Below, one piece after another: positions 10,575 through 20,866 of a stretch of DNA of 64,000 nt; the stretch's first letter is position 1, and each line of letters opens with the position of its first letter. The notes under the pieces are model-generated. The model was not told the DNA's origin, did no database searches, and saw nothing but the letters and a program-made list of their open reading frames with translations. Location of the stretch: contig CM056559.1 in the NCBI GenBank assembly GCA_029721515.1, forward strand, positions 17,153,479-17,217,478, read 5' to 3'. The stretch comes from Synanceia verrucosa. Taxonomy: Eukaryota > Chordata > Actinopteri > Perciformes > Synanceiidae. The position numbers and the translations under genes are program-made.

Positions 10575-13500
10575 AATAAACATTACAGTTTCAATAGGTC
10601 CCTTGCGGACCTGTTTCACAGTCCGCTCGGACCCTAATAATAACAATAATAACAATAAACACTACAGTTTCAATAGGTCCCTTGCGGACCTGTTTCACGG
10701 TCCGCTCGGGCCCTAATAATAATAACAAACACTACAGTTTCAATAGTTCCCTTACGGACCTGTTTCACAGTCCGCTCGGGCCCTAATAAACACTACAGTT
10801 TCAATAGGTCCCTTGTGGACCTGTTTCACAGTCCACTCGGGCCCTGATAATAATAATAAACACTACAGTTTCAATAGGTCCCTTGCGGACCTGTTTCACA
10901 GTCCGCTCGGGCCCTAATAAACACTACAGTTTCAACAGGTCCCTTGCGGACCTGTTTCATGGTCTGCTTGGGCCCTAATAATAAGAATAATAATAATAAT
11001 AATTAACACTACAGTTTCAATAGGTCCCTTGCGGACCTGTTTCACAGTCCACTCGGGCCCTGATAATAATAAACACTACAGTTTCAATAGGTCCCTTGTG
11101 GACCTGTTTCACAGTCCGCTCGGGCCCTAATAATAATAATAAACACTACAGTTTCAATAGGTCCCTTGCGGACCTGTTTCACAGTCCGCTCGGGCCCTAA
11201 TAATAAACACTACAGTTTCAATAGGTCCCTTGTGGACCTGTTTCACAGTCCGCTCGGGCCCTAATAATAATAATAAGAATAAGAATAAACATTACAGTTT
11301 CAATAGGTCCCTTGCGGACCTGTTTCACAGTCCGCTCGGGTCCTAATAATAAACACTACAGTTTCAATAGGTCCCTTGCGGACCTGTTTCACAGTCTGCT
11401 CGGGCCCTAATAAACGTTACAGTTTCAATAGGTCCCTTGCGGACCTGTTTCACAGTCCGCTTGGGCCCTAATAAGAAGAATAAACATTAGTCCCTTGCAG
11501 ACCTGTTTCACAGTCCGCTCGGGACCTAATAATAATAAACACTACAGTTTCAATAGGTCCCTTGCGGACCTGTTTCACAGTCCGCTCGGGCCCTAATAAT
11601 AAACACTACAGTTTCAATAGGTCCCTTGCGGATCTGTTTCACAGTCCGCTCGGGCCCTAATAAAAATAATAAACATTACAGTCTCAATAGGTCCCTTGCG
11701 GACCTGTTTCACAATCCGCTCGGGCCCTAAATAAACATTACAGTTTCAATAGGTCCCTTGCGGACCTGTTTCACAGTCTGCTCGGGCCCTAATAATAATA
11801 ACAAACACTACAGTTTCAATAGTTCCCTTACGGACCTGTTTCACAGTCCGCTCGGGCCCTAATAAACACTACAGTTTCAATAGGTCCCTTGTGGACCTGT
11901 TTCACAGTCCACTCGGGCCCTGATAATAATAATAAACACTACAGTTTCAATAGGTCCCTTGCGGACCTGTTTCACAGTCCGCTCGGGCCCTAATAAACAC
12001 TACAGTTTCAATAGGTCCCTTGCGGACCTGTTTCATAGTCTGCTTGGGCCCTAATAATAATAATAATAATAATAATTAACACTACACTTTCAATAGGTCC
12101 CTTGCGGACCTGTTTCACAGTCCACTCGGGCCCTGATAATAATAAACACTACAGTTTCAATAGGTCCCTTGCGGACCTGTTTCACAGTCCGCTCGGGCCC
12201 TAATAATAATAATAAACACTACAGTTTCAGTAGGTCCCTTGCGGACCTGTTTCACAGTCCGCTCGGGCCCTAATAAACGTTACAGTTTCAATAGGTCCCT
12301 TGCGGACCTGTTTCACAGTCCGCTTGGGCCCTAATAGTAAGATGTGCGTGGCTGAGCTTAGGAATGTAAAAATATTGTTAAATTTAGATGTTTTAGAGTC
12401 TGCTCGGGCCCTAATAATAATAAACACTACAGTTTCAATAGGTCCCTTGCGGACCTGTTTCACAGTCCGCTCGGGCCCTAATAATAATAATAATAAGAAA
12501 CATTACAGTTTCAATCGGTCCCTTGCGGACCTGTTTCACAGTCCACTCGGGCCCTAATAAACATTACAGTTTCAATCGGTCCCTTGCGGACCTGTTTCAC
12601 AGTCCGCTCGGGCCCTAATAATAAACACTACAGTTTCAATAGGTCCCTTGCGGACCTGTTTCACAGTCCGCTCGGGCCCTAATAAGAATAAACATTACAG
12701 TTTCAATAGGTCCCTTGCGGACCTGATTCACAGTCCGCTCGGGCCCTAATAAACATTACAGTTTCAATAGGTCCCTTGCGGACCTGTTTCACAGTCCGCT
12801 CGGGCCCTAATAAACATTACAGTTTCAATAGGTCCCTTGCGGACCTGTTTCACAGTCCACTCGGGCCCTAATAATAAACACTACAGTTTCAATAGGTCCC
12901 TTGCAGACCTGTTTCACAGTCCGCTCGGGCCCTAATAATAATAAGAAGAAGAATAAACATTACAGTTTCAATAGGTCCCTTGCGGACCTGTTTCACAGTC
13001 CGCTCGGGCCCTAATAATAAGAATAAGAATAAACATTACAGTTTCAATAGGTCCCTTGCGGACCTGTTTCACAGTCCGCTCGGGCCCTAATAATAAACAT
13101 TACAGTTTCAATAGGTCCCTTGCGGACCTGATTCACAGTCCGCTCGGGCCCTAATAATAAACACTACAGTTTCAATAGGTCCCTTGCGGACCTGTTTCAC
13201 AGTCCGCTCGGGCCCTAATAAACACTACAGTTTCAATAGGTCCCTTGCGGACCTGTTTCACAGTCCGCTCGGGCCCTAATAAGAATAAACATTACAGTTT
13301 CAATAGGTCCCTTGCGGACCTGTTGCACAGTCCGCTCGGGCCCTAATAAACACTACAGTTTCAATAGGTCCCTTGCGGACCTGTTTCACAGTCCGCTCGG
13401 GCCCTAATAAGAATAAACATTACAGTTTCAATAGGTCCCTTGCGGACCTGTTTCACAGTCCGCTCGGGCCCTAATAAACACTACAGTTTTAATAGGTCCC

Positions 13501-16120
13501 TTGCGGACCTGTTTCACAGTCTGCTTGGGCCCTAATAAGAAGAATAAACATTAGTCCCTTGCAGACCTGTTTCACAGTCCGCTCGGGCCCTAATAATAAT
13601 AAACACTACAGTTTCAATAGGTCCCTTGCGGACCTGTTTCACAGTCCGCTCGGGCCCTAATAATAAACACTACAGTTTCAATAGGTCCCTTGCGGACCTG
13701 TTTCACAGTCCGCTCGGGCCCTAAATAAACATTACAGTTTCAATAGGTCCCTTGCGGACCTGTTTCACAGTCCGCTCGGGCCCTAATAATAATAATAATA
13801 AGAAACATTACAGTTTCAATCGGTCCCTTGCGGACCTGTTTCACAGTCCGCTCGGGCCCTAATAATAAACACTACAGTTTCAATAGGTCCCTTGCGGACC
13901 TGTTTCACAGTCCGCTCGGGCCTTAATAAACATTACAGTTTCAATAGGTCCCTTGCGGACCTGTTTCACAGTCCGCTCGGGCCCTAATAATAATAATAAT
14001 AAGAAACATTACAGTTTCAATCGGTCCCTTGCGGACCTGTTTCACAGTCCACTCGGGCCCTAATAATAATAATAAACACCACAGTTTCAATAGGTCCCTT
14101 GCGGACCTGTTTCACAGTCCGCTCGGGCCCTAATAATAAACACTACAGTTTCAATAGGTCCCTTGCGGACCTGTTTCACAGTCCGCTCGGGCCCTAATAA
14201 GAATAAACATTACAGTTTCAATAGGTCCCTTGCGGACCTGATTCACAGTCCGCTCGGGCCCTAATAAACATTACAGTTTCAATAGGTCCCTTGCGGACCT
14301 GTTTCACAGTCCGCTCGGGCCCTAATAAACATTACAGTTTCAATAGGTCCCTTGCGGACCTGTTTCACAGTCCACTCGGGCCCTAATAATAAACACTACA
14401 GTTTCAATAGGTCCCTTGCAGACCTGTTTCACAGTCCGCTCGGGCCCTAATAATAATAAGAAGAAGAATAAACATTACAGTTTCAATAGGTCCCTTGCGG
14501 ACCTGTTTCACAGTCCGCTCGGGCCCTAATAATAAGAATAAGAATAAACATTACAGTTTCAATAGGTCCCTTGCGGACCTGTTTCACAGTCCGCTCGGGC
14601 CCTAATAATAAACATTACAGTTTCAATAGGTCCCTTGCGGACCTGATTCACAGTCCGCTCGGGCCCTAATAATAAACACTACAGTTTCAATAGGTCCCTT
14701 GCGGACCTGTTTCACAGTCCGCTCGGGCCCTAATAAACACTACAGTTTCAATAGGTCCCTTGCGGACCTGTTTCACAGTCCGCTCGGGCCCTAATAAGAA
14801 TAAACATTACAGTTTCAATAGGTCCCTTGCGGACCTGTTTCACAGTCCGCTCGGGCCCTAATAAACACCACAGTTTCAATAGGTCCCTTGCGGACCTGTT
14901 TCACAGTCCGCTCGGGCCCTAATAAGAATAAACATTACAGTTTCAATAGGTCCCTTGCGGACCTGTTTCACAGTCCGCTCGGGCCCTAATAAACACTACA
15001 GTTTTAATAGGTCCCTTGCGGACCTGTTTCACAGTCCGCTTGGGCCCTAATAAGAAGAATAAACATTAGTCCCTTGCAGACCTGTTTCACAGTCCGCTCG
15101 GGCCCTAATAATAATAAACACTACAGTTTCAATAGGTCCCTTGCGGACCTGTTTCACAGTCCGCTCGGGCCCTAATAATAAACACTACAGTTTCAATAGG
15201 TCCCTTGCGGACCTGTTTCACAGTCCGCTCGGGCCCTAAATAAACATTACAGTTTCAATAGGTCCCTTGCGGACCTGTTTCACAGTCCGCTCTGGCCCTA
15301 ATAATAAACACTACAGTTTCAATAGGTCCCTTGCGGACCTGTTTCACAGTCTGCTCGGGCCCTAATAAACACTACAGTTTCAATAGGTCCCTTGCGGACC
15401 TGTTTTACAGTCCGCTCGGGCCCTAATAATAATAAACACTACAGTTTCAATAGGTCCCTTGCGGACTTGTTTCACAGTCCACTCGGGCCCTAATAATAAT
15501 AATACTAAACACCACAGTTTCAATAGATTCCTTGCGGACCTGTTTCACAGTCCGCTTGGGCCCTAATAATAATAATAATAAGAAACATTACAGTTTCAAT
15601 AGGTCCCTTGCGGACCTGTTTCACAGTCCACTCGGGCCCTAATAATAATAATAAACACCACAGTTTCAATAGGTCCCTTGCGGACCTGTTTCACAGTCCG
15701 CTCGGGCCCTAATAAGAATAAACATTACAGTTTCAATAGGTCCCTTGCGGACCTGATTCACAGTCCGCTCGGGCCCTAATAAACATTACAGTTTCAATAG
15801 GTCCCTTGCGGACCTGTTTCACAGTCCGCTCGGGCCCTAATAAACATTACAGTTTCAATAGGTCCCTTGCGGACCTGTTTCACAGTCCGCTTGGGCCCTA
15901 ATAATAAACACTACAGTTTCAATAGGTCCCTTGCAGACCTGTTTCACAGTCCGCTCGGGCCTTAATAATAAGAAGAAGAAGAATAAACATTACAGTTTCA
16001 ATAGGTCCCTTGCGGACCTGTTTCACAGTCCGCTCGGGCCCTAATAATAAGAATAAGAATAAACATTACAGTTTCAATAGGTCCCTTGCGGACCTGTTTC
16101 ACAGTCCGCTCGGGCCCTAA
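10575..16120 (-). repeat. Giant minisatellite array of hairpin units, minus orientation
   Basis: About 5.5 kb of the same unit as 6833-7604 in reverse complement (TTTCAATAGGTCCCTTGCGG, then ACCTGTTTCACAGTCCGCTC, GGGCCC), on the order of 80-90 units separated by variable TAATAA or TAAGAA spacers. The stems are conserved far better than the spacers. Longer blocks are themselves duplicated (see findings). Ends at 16120 at a coding fragment. Confidence 0.92.
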
Positions 16121-16534
16121 AGATTAGAGTTTGGTCCCATTACTGAAGTCTTGGTCAGCAGTTTAGAGGGCAGTGTGGTGTTGAATGAAAGTTTTGATGC
16201 GTCTTGTAATGTTTTCACAACTTCCTGGGTCAAAAGCTATGGTACAGAGTATCAGGTTGGGATGTATGTGTGCTCCGGTGTTGAAAATGAGATGCCTCTG
16301 TTTAACAGGATTGAAAGTGTAATTGTTCGAGATGACAGTGCTTTTCTTCTGACTTGTGAAGTCTCAACAATGTATAATGCATTCCATATTGAAGAGAAAG
16401 CAAATGTCTATAAACTGATCTCTGTAGATGAACTTGTGTACTACAGGCCTCATGACAGACAATTTTCATGCACTGATGACAGAATGTACCCACACATTAT
16501 CCCACACTGCAATTATGTGAACCTGCTGAATTAA
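16121..16534 (+). pseudogene. Coding fragment truncated by repeat array
   Basis: Open in one frame from the exact end of the repeat array (RLEFGPITEVLVSSLEG) to a TAA at 16532-16534. Contains YQVGMYVCSGVENEMPLFNR and ends HIIPHCNYVNLLN. There is no start codon of its own. It looks like the C-terminal exon of a protein whose 5' part was replaced or displaced by the array. From memory it resembles the C-terminus of highly multi-copy uncharacterised teleost proteins. No catalytic motif is visible. Confidence 0.5.
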
Positions 16535-16551
16535 GTTGTGTTAATTCACTG

Positions 16552-16815
16552 TGTGTGTGTGTGTGTACCAGCAATACATTAACACTTAAAAGAGTAGAAA
16601 CATATAGACACCCATGAGTGTTGATTTTTTTAACACTGACACTAGTGTAGAGTACTATGAACACTACTTGGTGTTGATTTTTAACTCCTTACAGTGTTGA
16701 AATAACTCTGGGTGAGTTAAAAATTTAACACTTTCAAAAGTGTTAATTTGACACTTAAAAGAGTGGACACATATAGACACTTTTCTGGTGTTAAATTTGA
16801 CACTCTCAGCGATTT
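16552..16815. repeat. AACACT/AGTGTT short-palindrome repeat region
   Basis: Recurrent small palindromes (AACACTGACACTAGTGT, TTAACACTTTCAAAAGTGTT) following a GT microsatellite. Probably a MITE-like dispersed repeat; no open frame. Confidence 0.4.
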
Positions 16816-16866
16816 TGCTGTGTACTACATATTCTATGACAACAATCTGAAAGAAAAAAATCTTAC

Positions 16867-17051
16867 CAATAGATTTGTTGCATCATATATTTTCTTGATG
16901 GTGCAGTTTTTATTTTGCCGCTCTCTGTGATCTCCTCCTTCTGTCTCTCCAGCCTGTCTTTATATGGCTGTTTGACACCACAGTGCTGGCGGGTCTTGCT
17001 GGCCACCCCAATCTTCCTTTTGCACGTCACACAGTCTTTTTGTGTCGGCAT
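16867..17051 (-). pseudogene. Orphan gene family copy B, second exon (frameshifted)
   Basis: Duplicate of the exon at 3619-5023 but without the retroposon. ATG at 17051 follows TTTCCCCAG; the donor is GTAAGA after 16867. It encodes MPTQKDCVTCKRKIGVASK. A short deletion after QKEEIT, relative to copy A, shifts the frame, so this copy is also broken. No matching third exon was found downstream of it: the sequence to its left is a plus-strand coding fragment and the large repeat array. Confidence 0.5.
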
Positions 17052-17360
17052 CTGGGGAAATAATCATGAATAAGAATACAAACAGTGTGTGTTAACAAGG
17101 GATAAGAAATTATTTTTCTCATTGATACAGAGGACAACATGGATCTTTACCTTATTAAATCTTATCAACACAGCACCCAACATGTTGGTTTTCAAAGTAA
17201 AATGCTGTAGTAAAATATTAATCAGGCTCAAATTAGTTTTATCAAGTCAATACATGAAAACTACAATCATGATAGTCTTGTAGAGGAAGAGGGCTCTAGA
17301 AGAGGCCTGAAATCAAGAATAAATACTTGTTATAGAATTAACAAGTACATGTGAGGTGGT

Positions 17361-17457
17361 GGGGTGGCACGGTGATGTAGTGGTTAGCACTGTCGCCTCA
17401 CAGCACCCCGTGACCCTATGAGAATAAGTGGCAGATAATGGATGGATGGATGGATGG
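17361..17457 (+). mobile_element. tRNA-derived SINE, short deletion form
   Basis: Head and ATGG tail of the same SINE as 2242-2596 with most of the body deleted. Flanked by ATGTGAGGTGGT at 17349-17360 and 17458-17469. The homologous site in the other segmental copy (5317-5328) is unoccupied. Confidence 0.85.
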
Positions 17458-18110
17458 ATGTGAGGTGGTATGCTAATAGTATCTGCATCTGTCTAGTGTC
17501 AGATGTTGCACAAACTTCTGCGATCCATCAGATTTTGTCTTTAGTGCTTCGCAAAAGCACTAAAGACCCTAAAGACCCTACTTAATTTTGACAGCTTATA
17601 CTGTATCAAGCAGTATGCATATACAGGTTTTAGACAAGATATTGACAGATATTTTAAATGATTTAATGACTTGTCAGAGGGCCTCATGCCATCATGTCTG
17701 ATTTCAAGCATAGGGCAGTTTTAAATTAATATATTACTTAACTAATTCAATACACCATTTCTCTTCAAGACAACAGGTACTGTGATTGGTAAATTAAGTA
17801 CTTAACGTTTGAAAACGGGCTTACTAACGGACACCTGTCTTACCTGTCTGTCCTTCTTTTACATTCATGCCTTTTTTTTACATGTCCTGACATCTTCTAA
17901 AAATCATATTTACATACAGTAGATGTTATAATGCTTGCTAGCTAGCTGACTTTTGGCTAGTTGTTTTACGTTAACATTAGCTCGTATAACGTTAATATTA
18001 TCACCATTAGTGATTACCTAGATACCTAGACGGCGAAACAACACTACAACACACTGACAACGTGTTGTAGCGTTCTCAAATGTTAATTAAACAATATTTA
18101 CTGTACTGAC

Positions 18111-18305
18111 CTCCGTTGGTCCAACTACGATGTGTAGAAAAAAATCTATGTCGTGGATTGATCCATGCAGTGTTCAGGGAAAAAGTATTTGTGGCATTCC
18201 TCTTGTCACCGGTAGGTGCACTGTTGTAAGAAACGCCCCCATGGGTCGTATTCGAGGGCATGTACAAACGGCCTGTGTGGTCGTATGAGTTGGAGGGCTT
18301 GTTGC
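18111..18305 (-). pseudogene. Orphan gene family copy B, first exon (decayed donor)
   Basis: Duplicate of 5530-5740. The donor has decayed to GTCAGT, and one inserted base relative to copy A disrupts the frame. Sequence similarity to copy A stops at about 18305. Confidence 0.4.
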
Positions 18306-18821
18306 AGTTTCCTGTTGTCTGTATAATGTTGTATAATAATATAATGTAATATAATAATATAACGTTGACCAGAGAATCACTCTGGTCAGAGAGAATTCTA
18401 CAGGCTTGCTGTGAACTTCTGTCTCCACTGCACAGTAACTAAAACTCATCTGAACCAGCCAAAGTATTGGACCTAAAGGAATCTTTTTTTTCTTCCACAA
18501 TATGGCGTTGTTGGCAACTCGCTAACCTTGGGCTAAAGGACATCTGCTGACTGAGCGAAGTGATGCTGAATATCAGCAAAAAATGTCAATACAAAGGGTA
18601 AGGAAGCCTCTTCAAAATTCCTAACTTTGCTGATATTCACACCACTCTGTCTCCAAGTCTGGATCATCCATTGAACCAGGTAATGCGATTTCAAATTCAG
18701 CATGAAGTTATTGTAAAGTGATCAAACTTTTGTGCTGCAGGCGCTTCTGGTGAGTTTTTGGGGTTTTTGTTATATGTTGGTACCTATATGCATGGTTTGG
18801 AATGTGCTAGCATACAGCCTC
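18306..18821. other. Non-coding stretch
   Basis: No gene or named repeat seen. Contains a TAATATAATG-type simple stretch at 18325-18365. Confidence 0.5.
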
Positions 18822-19221
18822 TGTCATGGTTGACGGGAGGTGGACCTACAATGCAGACAACACAACTGCAGGATTGGTTGGCAAAAGAAAAGACTTTAAT
18901 GAGTGTAGGTATAATGGAGCGAGGACTGGAGCTGGCGCGGGAGCTGGAACCGGAGCTGGAGTGGTGCTGAGGTGGTGGTTTTGGATCCGGGTCTGAGAGC
19001 AGGCAAAGGCAGGAGTACCACAGAGGTAAGCTGACAATCTGGCGATAAGTGGTGAACTGAACCAGGCTTATATGCAGGGGAGAGTGGCAGGTGGCTTGAT
19101 TGCAGATCATGTGCAGGTGAGTGATCAACTCCAGCTCCAGACAAACACACAACAGACAGGGAGGACAAGACACATGCCCACAAAAGGGAGGGGAACACAA
19201 GGAAACACTAAGATCCTGACA
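18822..19221 (-). repeat. 3' LTR of gypsy element 1
   Basis: Starts and ends TG...CA (TGTCATGG to GATCCTGACA on the plus strand) and is matched by 21896-22240. Immediately inside it lies the polypurine tract GGGGGG on the minus strand (19224-19230 region), as expected next to a 3' LTR. Confidence 0.85.
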
Positions 19222-19224
19222 GTA

Positions 19225-19850
19225 CCCCCCCTCCAACGGGAGCCTCCTGGCGACCCCCAGGCTTGGTAGGATTAGCATTGTGGAAGGATTGATTATTTTG
19301 ACGATTTTGAATGGGCCAAGATAACGGGGGGACAGCTTCTGAGTATCTGTCTTGAGGGGAATATTTTTTGAGGATAACCAAACTGACTGACCTGTGTGAT
19401 ACTGGGGGGCTGGGATGCGGTGTTTGCGGGCTGCTAGTTTTGTCTTGGCTGAAGACTGGAGAAGGACGGCTCGGGTCTTATTCCAGATGAGCTGACAACG
19501 ACGGAGATAATGCTGGACTGACGAAACTGAAAGTTCCTCCTCTTGGGAGGGAAACAAAGGTGGCTGATATCCGAGTGATGCTTCAAAAGGTGACATACCT
19601 GTGGCAGAGCTAACCAAGGAATTATGTGCATATTCAATCCATGGGAGGAAGGAAGCCCAGGCAGAGGGGTTCGAGGCAGTGATGCAGCGAAGAGAGGCTT
19701 CCAGGTCTTGGTTTGCCCGTTCTGTCTGTCCATTAGTCTGAGGATGAAATCCAGAGATTAAACTGACTGTTGCACCTAGGCCCAAACAGAAAGCATGCCA
19801 TACCTGTGATGTGAACTGCGGTCCACGGTCAGAGACAATCATTGACAAGG
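19225..19850 (-). pseudogene. gypsy element 1 integrase, C-terminal part
   Basis: Begins at the second catalytic block (MIVSDRGPQFTSQVW), with HPQTNGQTERANQDLE containing the catalytic glutamate, and runs to the chromodomain-proximal region (SPRYLGPFKI). The HHCC zinc domain and first aspartate are missing. The frame runs on into the LTR. Confidence 0.75.
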
Positions 19851-20728
19851 GCTTGAAAAACGGCTGGGGCATTGGTAAGGCCGAACGGCATAACCGAGTA
19901 CTCGAAATGACCCAATGGAGTGTTGAAAGCTGTTTTCCATTCATCTCCCTCCTTGATCCTCACCAGATGATAGGCATTCCAGAGATCGAGCTTGGTGAAA
20001 ACTGAGGCCCCCTGCAGGGGGGTGAAGGCAGCGTCAAGCAGAGGTAAGGGGTACTTATTCTTGACAGTGATGTTATTCAGACCACGGAAATCAATACAGG
20101 GTCTCAGCGTCGAGTCTTTCTTTGACACAAAGAAAAAAACAGCCCCCACAGGAGAGGAGGAGGGCCGGATTATACCTGCTGCAAGTGAGTCTCTAATGTA
20201 CACCTCCATAGCCTCACGTTCGGGTTTGGACAGGTTATAGAGACGACTAGAAGGCAACGGACAACCAGGGAGCAAATCAATGGAGCAATCATATGGTCTA
20301 TGAGGTGGGAGAGAGAGACCCTTGTCCTTATTGAAGACTTCTTCTATATCGTGGTAGATCTCAGGGACCTTGGAGAGATCCGGTGGTTTGGCAGGTGGTT
20401 CAGGAGCGAGTGTGTCGACTCTAGCTGGAGACAAAGCAGATTGCAAACAGGTTGCATGACAGAATGAACTCCACCCAGAAATTCTTCCTCTGGCCCAATC
20501 AATGTCAGGGTTGTGATTTACCAACCAGGGGTGACCAAAAATTAATGGACTGGAGGGAGCTGTGATGATGTAAAGTTGAATGGTTTCCCTGTGGTTGCCA
20601 GATCGTATGAGTGGTTCTGTCTGATGTGTAACACGAGCCAGCAAGCGTCGATCCACTGCCAGTGCAGTCTGGGGTTTCTCCAAAGGCAACAGCCTTATGC
20701 CTGCCTGTACAGCCACCTGTTGGTCCAA
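19832..20728 (-). pseudogene. gypsy element 1 reverse transcriptase, truncated
   Basis: Has the N-terminal half of a Ty3/gypsy reverse transcriptase: LRPCIDFRGLNNITVKNKYP, FTKLDLWNAYHLVRIKEGDE and FGLTNAPAVFQALVND. It stops before the catalytic YxDD motif. The RNase H domain and the first part of integrase are absent. The next bases belong to integrase in another frame, so the element cannot supply its own enzymes. Confidence 0.8.
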
Positions 20729-20852
20729 AAAAATTCCCCTCTGCCCCAGAATCCACGAGGACCAAAAGAGGCAATGACAAGGTGGGGCAGATTAGAGTGG
20801 CAGGGATCTGAAAACGGTTCTTACAAATAGAGGGGGATTTAGCTTGGCCCAC
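20505..20852 (-). CDS. gypsy element 1 protease region
   Basis: Aspartic protease start with the active-site triplet in LVLVDSGAEGNFF. The frame then breaks and the polyprotein continues in a different frame from about 20728, so a frameshift has occurred downstream of the active site. The family protease processes Gag-Pol. Confidence 0.65.
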   Translation of the reverse strand: MGQAKSPSICKNRFQIPATLICPTLSLPLLVLVDSGAEGNFFGPTGGCTGRHKAVAFGETPDCTGSGSTLAGSCYTSDRTTHTIWQPQGNHSTLHHHSSLQSINFWSPLVGKSQP

Positions 20853-20866
20853 CAGTACCCCCAGAG

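Larger units (their letters stand above)
16829..18305. repeat. Segmental duplication, copy B
   Basis: Direct-orientation partner of 3583-5740. Carries a short SINE (17361-17457) at a site that is empty in copy A (5317-5328), and about 470 bp (17530-18010) of sequence that I could not match in copy A. Confidence 0.75.

Noticed and set aside
6901..12557. Short open frames such as CFTVRSGPNNNNN in the arrays, on both strands
   Set aside because: They are translations of the minisatellite unit, recur wherever the unit occurs, and have no independent coding signal.
10575..16120. CRISPR-like regular repeat array
   Set aside because: Units are whole tandem repeats with simple TAA spacers, not unique spacers, and the locus is eukaryotic.
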